This document shows, piece by piece, positions 18,323 to 26,679 of a stretch of 45,410 nt of DNA. A model generated the notes under the pieces. The model saw only the letters and a list, made by a program, of their open reading frames with translations. It was not told the DNA's origin and ran no database searches. The position numbers and the translations under genes were made by a program. How positions within the stretch are numbered: position 1 is the first letter of the stretch; each line of letters begins with the position of its first letter. This DNA is from Thermococcus sp. (GTDB lineage Archaea > Methanobacteriota_B > Thermococci > Thermococcales > Thermococcaceae): the NCBI GenBank assembly GCA_015523195.1, contig WAKU01000101.1:1-45410 (forward strand), in the 5' to 3' direction.

Positions 18323-18806
18323 GCAAGGAGGGTTCAACTTGAGAATGCTCCCTGAGAAGATCTCCTTTGATCCCCTCTCCTTCCTCAAGGTGACGAGAAA
18401 ACAGAACAAGGAGATACTTGAATTCATCATCGCCGAGTTTCAAGTGTACCTCCCCCTTTCCACCGTGAACTCGTACCTCATGGCAAAGGCAGCGTCAGGG
18501 AAGGACACCGGTGAGGAGATGGGGGCCCTCAGAGAGGTATTCAACGTTGTGGATGCATCAGACCAGCTAATGGAGAAGATGGCGGAAATAGGGGGGACCC
18601 TTATAAAAGAGGGGGTCGTTCCCAACTTCTCCGACCTTATCACCGCAGCGTCGGCCATTCTAACTGGCTCCCTGCTCGTGGTAAACGATAAGAAGGTCAA
18701 AAAATACGGTATCTTCTCCAAGTACGGCCTGGATGTTATAAGCTACACCAAGTTTTTGGAGGAGATTGAAAGCCTCGCCGAGGAAGAGGCGAAAAAAGTG
18801 GTTTAA
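18315..18806 (+). CDS. Divergent PIN-domain-like protein, putative toxin partner
   Basis: 'FSDLITAASAILTGSLLVVNDKKVKKY' resembles PIN motif 3/4; overlaps the antitoxin-like ORF by 8 nt. Confidence 0.55.
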   Translation: MSRQGGFNLRMLPEKISFDPLSFLKVTRKQNKEILEFIIAEFQVYLPLSTVNSYLMAKAASGKDTGEEMGALREVFNVVDASDQLMEKMAEIGGTLIKEGVVPNFSDLITAASAILTGSLLVVNDKKVKKYGIFSKYGLDVISYTKFLEEIESLAEEEAKKVV

Positions 18807-18841
18807 TCAGAAGTTGACCATCAAAAAGAGCCGAAGACCAG

Positions 18842-19078
18842 CTATGGGTATCTTCTGAACCTTGGGGACGACCTGAGAAGCTCCCCAAGGCTGACGTTCT
18901 CAAGTGGGTCGAACTCTCTCACAAGCTCCTCGACGACCTCCTTCGGAAGGTCTTCGCTCTCAAGACCCTTCCTAAAGGCCCTCCTCCCCCGGTTTATCGC
19001 GCGGAGTATTCCGGCTATCTGAAACGCTATCCTCGGAAGGTGAAAGAAGAGAAATTTAAGAAGGGAGCGGAGGATCAA
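18842..19078 (-). CDS. Small protein with N-terminal hydrophobic/basic helix, unknown function
   Basis: 78-aa ORF, TTG start overlapping upstream stop (TTGA). Confidence 0.5.
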   Translation of the reverse strand: MILRSLLKFLFFHLPRIAFQIAGILRAINRGRRAFRKGLESEDLPKEVVEELVREFDPLENVSLGELLRSSPRFRRYP

Positions 19079-19572
19079 TCCTTCTCCCCCTTCACCTCAA
19101 CTGGAGGCTTCTTGCCCGGGTGTATCACTATACCCCCACCCTTCTTCGTGAGGAAGCTCTGGAAGGTTTCTAAGATTGTTTTGGCGGCGTTAATGCTTTC
19201 CATGTACTGCTTGGTCAGCTCAAGGGCGTCTTCCTTGTCCATTCCGGCCTCGACGAGGTTCTTGTAGAATTCTGCCACGCTCTTGCCCATGGCCTGCATC
19301 TTCTCAGGGCTGTAGAGTTCTTCGATGAGCTCCTTTAGGGGGCCCATTATGCTCTCGACCATCGGGCCGAGCTTGTCCATCAGTACCGCCACCTTATCGA
19401 GGTCTCTGTCGCCCTCGTAGGCCTCTATGAGGTCCTCGATGATGTCGACCTTCTTCTCAAGTACCTCAAGCTCCTCCTTGGTCTTTGCCCGCTTCATTTC
19501 CTCAGTCAGCTCCCCGAGGAGTTCCTCAAGCTGGGCCGGGGCCTTCTTCTCAATCTCAACTTCCTCCACCAT
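19075..19572 (-). CDS. Acidic all-helical (coiled-coil) protein of unknown function
   Basis: Start MVEEVEIEKKAP with GAGGTGG ribosome-binding site; Glu/Lys/Leu-rich helices. Confidence 0.65.
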   Translation of the reverse strand: MVEEVEIEKKAPAQLEELLGELTEEMKRAKTKEELEVLEKKVDIIEDLIEAYEGDRDLDKVAVLMDKLGPMVESIMGPLKELIEELYSPEKMQAMGKSVAEFYKNLVEAGMDKEDALELTKQYMESINAAKTILETFQSFLTKKGGGIVIHPGKKPPVEVKGEKD

Positions 19573-19582
19573 ATCAACCACC

Positions 19583-20023
19583 TCAGTAATCGTTAGTCTG
19601 CTCAAACCTAATCGGCATTCCGATCAGCTCTAACCACCTTTTGACCACGTCCTTTGAGAGGGCGTAGACCTTGCCCCTCTCGGCTGGAAGCTTTCTCACC
19701 ACTCCGAGCCTCTCAAGCTCCTCCAATTTTACCCGAACTGTGTTTCTGGATGCCTTTCCGCGCCTTCCCTTCAGCTCGCGCGTTATCTGGCTCACGTTCG
19801 CCCTCCTGAGGTCAAAGAGAATCTTCACAATCTCCCTCGCTATAGGGTCGTGCTTTATCTCAGGGATGACGACGTCTATGCTCAAGCCACCGTACTCCGC
19901 GTAAACGTTGAGGAGCCTGAGGTAAGCTTGGGCCATCTTGGAGACTACCTCGAAACTCGCCCTCATCGCTTCGAGGGCCTTTTTGAGCTCTTGGACTTCC
20001 CTGGCCAGTTCCTCATCGGGCAT
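19583..20023 (-). CDS. Winged-HTH transcriptional regulator with N-terminal helical domain
   Basis: 'AREIVKILFDLRRANVSQITRELKGRRGKASRNTVRVKLEELERLGVVRKL'; start at MPDEELAREVQ. Confidence 0.75.
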   Translation of the reverse strand: MPDEELAREVQELKKALEAMRASFEVVSKMAQAYLRLLNVYAEYGGLSIDVVIPEIKHDPIAREIVKILFDLRRANVSQITRELKGRRGKASRNTVRVKLEELERLGVVRKLPAERGKVYALSKDVVKRWLELIGMPIRFEQTNDY

Positions 20024-20057
20024 GTTTGTTAGTTGTGTGCTCAATCCTAAAGGGTTT

Positions 20058-20075
20058 TTGCTCGGAGGTGAGCAA
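20058..20075. promoter_or_regulatory. Perfect inverted repeat TTGCTC-GGAGGT-GAGCAA upstream of the HTH gene, candidate operator
   Basis: 6-bp arms, 6-bp spacer, about 35-52 bp upstream of the HTH start codon. Confidence 0.45.
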
Positions 20076-20248
20076 GAAACTTTACCAATTGGCAGGAAAC
20101 GTCGATGACCCTTTATGAGTTTGGGTCTCAGGGGCCGAACGCGACGCTGATGGGCCTTAAGCGATGAGCTTCGGACCTTCTTTCCAACAGATGATGTTCC
20201 AGTGGCTGGCGAGGAAAGGTATTTATTCAAGAACCGCGAGTTAGGGAC

Positions 20249-20530
20249 GTGATAGAAATGAGCGAGGTCGTGATTTCAAAGAGGGACGTGTTGGCATACG
20301 AGAGGTTGAGGATAATCTCTGAGCTGGCACCCATACGTGAGAGAGTGAAGGCCTTCGAGAAGAAATACGGGATGACATTAAAGGAGTTTGAAAGGAAACT
20401 TACGGACTCAGAGGAATCCTTTGAGGCCTGGGACGACTATATTGAGTGGAAGGCCTACGTCAGAAAGCTTGAAGAGCTGGAGAAGAGGCTGAAGGAGATT
20501 GAACATGCTGAGAGAGTTAGAATTGCTTGA
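20249..20530 (+). CDS. Putative antitoxin partner of a TumE-like toxin (TumA-like)
   Basis: 93-aa helical ORF immediately upstream of and overlapping the TumE-like ORF; TATA-like 'TATTTATTC' upstream. Confidence 0.6.
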   Translation: MIEMSEVVISKRDVLAYERLRIISELAPIRERVKAFEKKYGMTLKEFERKLTDSEESFEAWDDYIEWKAYVRKLEELEKRLKEIEHAERVRIA

Positions 20531-20879
20531 GAAGAGCTCAGCAGTCAAAAGCTACGAAATTCTAGACTACAAGGAGGGGGACAGTTTTTACTTTCTGAAA
20601 ATCAAGGTAGAACTAATAGATGGAAGCGTTCTTTACATCAGGGAATTTGTATCGGAAGAGGAGTACAACTACTCTTTCCAATGGCAGAAAGACGGAAAGC
20701 TTATAGTCCGCTGGGACAACGCGCCACATCACAGAGATATTGAAACTTTTCCCCACCACAAGCACGTTGGCTCACAAGACAACATCCAGCCTTCAAAAGA
20801 GATCTCTCTTGAAGACATCTTGAGAGTTATTGAGGAGAAAATTAAACCCTCGTCCTCAACTTCCACCCGTCTATGCTGA
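20505..20879 (+). CDS. TumE/DUF6516-like putative toxin
   Basis: 'IDGSVLYIREFVSEEEYNYSFQWQKDGKLIVRWDNAPHHRDIETFPHHKHVG' characteristic motif. Confidence 0.75.
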   Translation: MLRELELLEKSSAVKSYEILDYKEGDSFYFLKIKVELIDGSVLYIREFVSEEEYNYSFQWQKDGKLIVRWDNAPHHRDIETFPHHKHVGSQDNIQPSKEISLEDILRVIEEKIKPSSSTSTRLC

Positions 20880-21591
20880 AGCCGCCCATCCTCTCAAGGA
20901 CGTGGCTTACTAACGCCTCGGCGTTTTCTGTTCTGACATTCCGCATGGCCCGGAGGAAGAGACTGACGAACTCATTATCCGGGAAGTCTGGGAAAAGATA
21001 CGCCTTTCTAAAGGCCTCGTCACTGAAGAGGCGATATACCTTGCTCGCCGGCGGTATCTCAGTTCCAAGAAATCGGGCGTAGGACTCAAGCGCTTCCCTT
21101 AGGGTCAGGTGATAGAGATAAGCGTAGCTTGGGTCTCCCCTCTCCTCGGCGTCCTTCAGGCTATCAAGGGCGTCCCAGAGAATGTACTTGGCCAGCTCGA
21201 TTCTCGACTCGTCGGGCTTTTGAAACGGCTTTCCCATGTATTTCTCGGCTTCGGCCTTGAGGGTTTCTATTATCCCCGTTTTGTCGAAGAGGACTTTCCC
21301 GATGAGAATAATTCTGGCAGTATTTCTCTTGTTCTTGGAGTGTTCATCCTCAAGGTACCGTCTCACTGCTCGAACCGGGTTTGCAAAGTACTCAATCAAA
21401 ACACCGTTCACGAGGACGTTTCCCCTCTCCCTCCAGTCCACGTTGTTAGAGAGGATTATGTAAACGTCCACGTCCGAGCGAGGGGTCTGAAGTCCGAGGG
21501 CGTAACCTCCAGTCAGCAGAGCGGCTTCAACAAAGTCCTTTTCCCTCCACTCGCCTATGAACTTCTCAAGTGCCCGTTTCCAGTCCGCCAT
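20842..21591 (-). CDS. Nucleotidyltransferase-domain protein (minimal NTase fold) with helical C-terminal domain
   Basis: 'TGGYALGLQTPRSDVDVYIIL' NTase motif, C-terminal helical region. Confidence 0.75.
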   Translation of the reverse strand: MADWKRALEKFIGEWREKDFVEAALLTGGYALGLQTPRSDVDVYIILSNNVDWRERGNVLVNGVLIEYFANPVRAVRRYLEDEHSKNKRNTARIILIGKVLFDKTGIIETLKAEAEKYMGKPFQKPDESRIELAKYILWDALDSLKDAEERGDPSYAYLYHLTLREALESYARFLGTEIPPASKVYRLFSDEAFRKAYLFPDFPDNEFVSLFLRAMRNVRTENAEALVSHVLERMGGFSIDGWKLRTRV

Positions 21592-21600
21592 AAAATCACC

Positions 21601-22167
21601 TCAGAACTCAGGAATCCTTATCGGCGCCTGCAGTTCCTTTTCGTTCTTCTCAAGGTTCGTCGCCAGCATTCTTATCCTCTCCACGCCGTGGATTTCCTTT
21701 ATGAACTCGGCGACGCTTTTAGGAACCAGCTCCTCCCATGGTTCACCTTCTATCATGCGACGCCGTATCTCCGTCGCCGAGAGAATGTCCTTACGGAACA
21801 TGGGCTGGACTATCACCTCGTAGCCCTTCTCGCGGAATAGCTGTGCAACGAGTGAGTTGCCGGTGAAGACGACATCAAACCTTGGAACCATGCTGACAAC
21901 GTAGGTCGCCCAGATGGCGTTGAAGTTTATGTCCGGGAGCGGGATGAGGTAGTAGCGTTTTTTGGTTAATCCTGCCTCGTCCAAAGCCCTTATGAGCATC
22001 TCCATCCTCTCGCTCGTCGTGAAGGGGTTCTTGAGGGTGTGGCTGGCCTGTGCGCTTCCTATGCCGATGATCACCTCATCAACCTGCGAGAAAACGAACT
22101 CAAGGGCCTTTATGTGTCCGTTGTGCACCGGCTGGAACCTTCCAACGAAGAGACCGCGTTTAACCAT
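21601..22167 (-). CDS. nadM: Nicotinamide-nucleotide adenylyltransferase
   Basis: 'RGLFVGRFQPVHNGHIKALEFV', 'ILSATEIRRRM'. Confidence 0.92.
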   Translation of the reverse strand: MVKRGLFVGRFQPVHNGHIKALEFVFSQVDEVIIGIGSAQASHTLKNPFTTSERMEMLIRALDEAGLTKKRYYLIPLPDINFNAIWATYVVSMVPRFDVVFTGNSLVAQLFREKGYEVIVQPMFRKDILSATEIRRRMIEGEPWEELVPKSVAEFIKEIHGVERIRMLATNLEKNEKELQAPIRIPEF

Positions 22168-22522
22168 CGGCTTCACCTCCAAACAGGGAAGAATCATTTG
22201 GGAGAAGCGCGTGCTTTGTCATAAGCTCAAAAGCCAGGCCGCTTATCTCCTCGGTCAGGGGAACTTCGACAAAATTTTCTCGAAGAAATCTGTAAAGCTT
22301 GGAAAGCTTTTCCTCCTGCGCCAAAAATTCCCTTTTGTTGCCCCTCAAAGAGCGGTAGCTTTTTCCGGTGATGTTTTTCAGGAATATGAAAAGCACCTCG
22401 CTGAATATTATGGAGTTTATGAACTTTGAGCTGTTCCCAAGGCCGTTCAGGACTTCCCTTGCCCGGGGATTGCCCTTCAGGGCCTCAAGGATAACGGAGG
22501 AATCAACCAAATAGCTCCTCAT
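22160..22522 (-). CDS. vapC: PIN-domain toxin (VapC family)
   Basis: 'YLVDSSVILEALKG' PIN start, 'IIFSEVLFIFL'; downstream of a small antitoxin-like ORF. Confidence 0.75.
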   Translation of the reverse strand: MRSYLVDSSVILEALKGNPRAREVLNGLGNSSKFINSIIFSEVLFIFLKNITGKSYRSLRGNKREFLAQEEKLSKLYRFLRENFVEVPLTEEISGLAFELMTKHALLPNDSSLFGGEADG

Positions 22523-22715
22523 ACAGCTCCAACCTCATCTCTTTTGCAGACTTCCGGGATGGCATAATGCCAAAGACGTCATCAACGGTGACCGATGGCT
22601 TTTTCTTCAGCCGTGAAAGACCTGTTGAGAGGGCCTTTAGTTCCTTTTTGAAAACCTCTTCAGGCCCATCAGGGACTGAAATCCGCACCATTATTTCTCC
22701 CATCTCGCTCACCAC
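22503..22715 (-). CDS. vapB: VapB-type antitoxin-like protein
   Basis: 70-aa ORF overlapping vapC; exact start uncertain (GTG 22715, ATG 22703 or 22691). Confidence 0.65.
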   Translation of the reverse strand: MVSEMGEIMVRISVPDGPEEVFKKELKALSTGLSRLKKKPSVTVDDVFGIMPSRKSAKEMRLELYEELFG

Positions 22716-22765
22716 TGAAATATTGGAGGTAGGGTTGATAAATCTTCTTAGCTCGAACTGGCCAT

Positions 22766-23587
<822 letters not shown>

Positions 23588-23624
23588 TTATTCCCATCGT
23601 TTAAGAGGTTGCCGGAGGGGGAGC

Positions 23625-24176
23625 ATGATAGTCGTGCTTAGACTTGGACACAGGCCGGAGAGGGACAAGAGGATAACGACGCATGTCGCTTTAACGGCGA
23701 GGGCCTTCGGTGCCGATAAGATCGTGATCGCGGCCGAGGAGGACGAGCATGTAAGGGAGAGCGTGGAGGACGTTGTGAAAAGGTGGGGAGGGCCCTTCAC
23801 GATAGAGTTCAACCCGAGCTGGAAGAAGGTAATGCGGGAATGGAAAGCGGGGGGAGGTATAATCGTCCACCTCACGATGTACGGGATCCACGTAGACGAG
23901 GCCCTGCCGGCAATAAAGGATGCACTGAGAGCAGGAAAAGACATTATGGTCGTCGTCGGGGCCGAAAAAGTCCCGAAGGAGGTCTACGAGGTAGCGGATT
24001 ACAACGTGGCCATCGGCAACCAGCCCCACAGTGAGGTCGCGGCTTTGGCGGTTTTCCTCGACAGGCTGCTTGAGGGTGAAGGCTTGAGAAGGGAGTTCAG
24101 GAACGCGAAGCTCAGGATAATCCCGCGGGAGAGGGGGAAGAAGGTACTCAAACTGGGTGATGCCGATGGTCCTTAA
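23625..24176 (+). CDS. trm56: tRNA (cytidine(56)-2'-O)-methyltransferase aTrm56
   Basis: '[30 protein letters not shown]', '[39 protein letters not shown]'. Confidence 0.93.
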   Translation: MIVVLRLGHRPERDKRITTHVALTARAFGADKIVIAAEEDEHVRESVEDVVKRWGGPFTIEFNPSWKKVMREWKAGGGIIVHLTMYGIHVDEALPAIKDALRAGKDIMVVVGAEKVPKEVYEVADYNVAIGNQPHSEVAALAVFLDRLLEGEGLRREFRNAKLRIIPRERGKKVLKLGDADGP

Positions 24177-24735
24177 CAAATACCGTGGGAACTTTAGGGA
24201 CTACCTCGAAGCAATCGTGAGGCCCTTAGCAAAGGCCGGCGTCACACCGAACACGATAACTGTTGTTGGACTGATACTCAGCCTGCTCTCGGCATACCTC
24301 CTCTACCTCCGCGAGCCGAGAATTGCTGGCCTCGTTTTGCTCCTCGGCTCGCTCATCGATGCCCTCGACGGAACCTTAGCGAGACTGACGGGAAAGGTGA
24401 GCCGCTTCGGGGCCTTTTTGGATTCCACCTCGGACAGGATAAGCGACGGCTTCGTCCTCTTCGGGGTAGCCCTCGGGAACCTCGTCGACTGGCGCGTTGC
24501 CTTTTTAACCTTCATGGGGGCTTACCTCGTTAGCTATGAGCGCTGCAGGGCCGAGTTAGCGGGTTCCGGAAAGCTTGCCGTTGGCATAGCTGAGAGGGCT
24601 GAAAGACTGCTCATACTCATAGCCTTTTCCCTGGCTGGAGTCGAGTACGTGAAATACGGGGTTTACCTCGTTGGTGTACTCGCGTGGATAACGGTCTTCC
24701 AGAGGATGTGGGCGGCTTATAAAAGGCTCAGATGA
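24163..24735 (+). CDS. CDP-alcohol phosphatidyltransferase family protein, probable archaetidylinositol phosphate synthase
   Basis: '[33 protein letters not shown]' matches D-G-x2-A-R-x8-G-x3-D-x3-D signature. Confidence 0.88.
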   Translation, partial: PMVLNKYRGNFRDYLEAIVRPLAKAGVTPNTITVVGLILSLLSAYLLYLREPRIAGLVLLLGSLIDALDGTLARLTGKVSRFGAFLDSTSDRISDGFVLFGVALGNLVDWRVAFLTFMGAYLVSYERCRAELAGSGKLAVGIAERAERLLILIAFSLAGVEYVKYGVYLVGVLAWITVFQRMWAAYKRLR

Positions 24736-24791
24736 GGAGGGGATGACGAGAATTTCGCTAAACGAGGCTCCGCCGATGAAGAGTCCCGCCG

Positions 24792-25463
24792 TTACCGACC
24801 CTGCCCCCCATTCCCTGACTCAGGCGACCCTTTAAATGTCAGCTCGGACAGGAGGGCGCCCTGGAGCTTCCTCATGCAGGACGGGCAGTAGGAGAGGGGC
24901 CTCCTGTCCCACTCCCCCATATCAGAGGGGGGGTTCATAACGCACTCGTTGGGGCAGTGCTCAAGACCGAAGCTGTGGCCGAGCTCGTGGAGGACGCCTT
25001 TAAAGATGCGGGCCTTCATGAGCTCCTTGTTGGGGCTCTCAAAGGGCTTAATCGAGAGAACCATTATCTTCATCCCGAGGATGTCCTGCTGGAAGCCGAG
25101 GAACTTCTCGTAGATGTGAAAGTACTGGTTTCTCGAAACCAGGGGAAAGGTCGTCAGGCCGAAAATGCGCCTCATAGGGAAGCCGGCCTCACCCTGACCC
25201 TCCTGAAGGAGCCTCGCATAGAGGGCCTCTATTACGGCCTCGAGGGGGTACCCCTTGACCTGCCCTCCCTCAACCGGTATGTTTATCAGGTAGCCGGGGC
25301 CAACCTCAAGCTTCCCGAGGTAGACGAACCTCGTAGGAAGCCCGTTCTCAGCGAGGTAGCGGTTGAGTTCATCAAAGACCTCGAATATCAGGTTCTTGTC
25401 CGTGAAGTTCCCGATGTAGGTCGCCCCAATGTAGGTCATCCTGCGGTCGTCGGGATGTGGCAT
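24792..25463 (-). CDS. amzA: Archaemetzincin zinc metalloprotease
   Basis: 'HELGHSFGLEHCPNECVMNPPSDMGEWDRRPLSYCPSCMRKL'. Confidence 0.93.
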   Translation of the reverse strand: MPHPDDRRMTYIGATYIGNFTDKNLIFEVFDELNRYLAENGLPTRFVYLGKLEVGPGYLINIPVEGGQVKGYPLEAVIEALYARLLQEGQGEAGFPMRRIFGLTTFPLVSRNQYFHIYEKFLGFQQDILGMKIMVLSIKPFESPNKELMKARIFKGVLHELGHSFGLEHCPNECVMNPPSDMGEWDRRPLSYCPSCMRKLQGALLSELTFKGSPESGNGGQGR

Positions 25464-25614
25464 GTTCAAAGGAACCCCGTGAGGTTATTAAATTTTGTGG
25501 GCAAAGGTCTTAAGGATGAACGCCAATACCAACCGCCCCCGGGAAACCGCGGCGGATGAGCGACAGGCGAGCTGTGATTCCGCTTCGCTCCCCGGGGGCA
25601 CAGGGGGGAGGGAG

Positions 25615-26679
25615 ATGAGGCGTGTTGCAGGCATTATCCTCATAATCCTCCTATCCGTCTCCCTTTTTGCAATCCTACACCGGGGCCTGAACTGGGGGCA
25701 CCATAGTTCCCAGGAAAACAGAATGAGAGGGGTTAGCAGCAACGCCCTGCCCCGGGGAAACAAAGCAATAACGGCGATTGAGTATCAGAGAATGTTAAAC
25801 GTCGGGATAAACGTGGACTGGATGACCTTTGCAAAGGTTAATCACTACTACTTCTACTGGCGCTCAAGGGGTATAAACGTTCCCCAGTACTTCAAGGAGG
25901 AGGGCTTCTCCAACGTCCGGATTAGGGTGGGCATGGACGTGGTGGAGAACAAAACCGTCCTGCTCCAGCTGGCTGAGATAGTAAACGACACCCTGGAGGT
26001 CGGTTTGATCCCAATAATCACATACACCGCCCCGGAGCTTAGGGAGAACCCGACGAGCGAGGCCGCCCAGGAGCACTTCGTCAAATGGTGGGAAACCGTG
26101 GCTAACTACTTCCAAGGCTATCCCTATCTGCTCTCCTACGACCTCCTCATAGAGTCGAGCGGTGGAATAAAATCACATCCTGAGGTTCTGAACAAGGTCT
26201 ACTCCGAGACAATTAGAGAGATACGAAAAATCGACCCTTACAGGTTGATCTTTGTTACTCCGTCCCACGTCTCAAGTCCCTTTTATCTAAACGAGCTGAA
26301 CGTTACCAACGATGGCTACACCTTAGCGGAGTGGCACATTTACGCCTCCGGCCCCAAGGGATGCTCCTACAACGAGAGCTACGTAGAGAAAGCCATCTCA
26401 AGCGCCCTCAAGTGGTCGAGGAAAACGGGAACCCCAACCTGGTTCGGCGCCTGGAGACCGAACTGTTACCCCAAGGCAGGGGGAGGTAACGGGCCTTTGT
26501 GCTCTATGGAAGTCGAGCTGAATTTCAGCAGGGCCATGGTTTCGGCGCTCTCAAAGGCCGGAATCCCCTACGACATCAACTCCGACGTTCACTTCTTTGA
26601 CATCGCCAGCCTGACGTGGTATCAAAGCCAAGAGAGCGTCCTCGAGGTCATTCTTCATCCTCAACGTACGGAGCGGTAA
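25615..26679 (+). CDS. Secreted GH5-like (beta/alpha)8 protein with atypical active-site motif
   Basis: N-terminal TM/signal; 'GINVDWMTF', 'FSNVRIRVG', 'LLSYDLLIESSG', 'AEWHIYASGPKG', 'PTWFGAWRPNC'; ATG at 25615 preceded by GGGAGGGAG. Confidence 0.75.
   Translation: MRRVAGIILIILLSVSLFAILHRGLNWGHHSSQENRMRGVSSNALPRGNKAITAIEYQRMLNVGINVDWMTFAKVNHYYFYWRSRGINVPQYFKEEGFSNVRIRVGMDVVENKTVLLQLAEIVNDTLEVGLIPIITYTAPELRENPTSEAAQEHFVKWWETVANYFQGYPYLLSYDLLIESSGGIKSHPEVLNKVYSETIREIRKIDPYRLIFVTPSHVSSPFYLNELNVTNDGYTLAEWHIYASGPKGCSYNESYVEKAISSALKWSRKTGTPTWFGAWRPNCYPKAGGGNGPLCSMEVELNFSRAMVSALSKAGIPYDINSDVHFFDIASLTWYQSQESVLEVILHPQRTER

Noticed and set aside
20090-20245. Possible C/D box sRNA (GCGATGA…GATGATG…) between the HTH gene and the TumA-like ORF
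   Set aside because: C box deviates from RUGAUGA and no clean CUGA D box was found at the expected distance on either strand.
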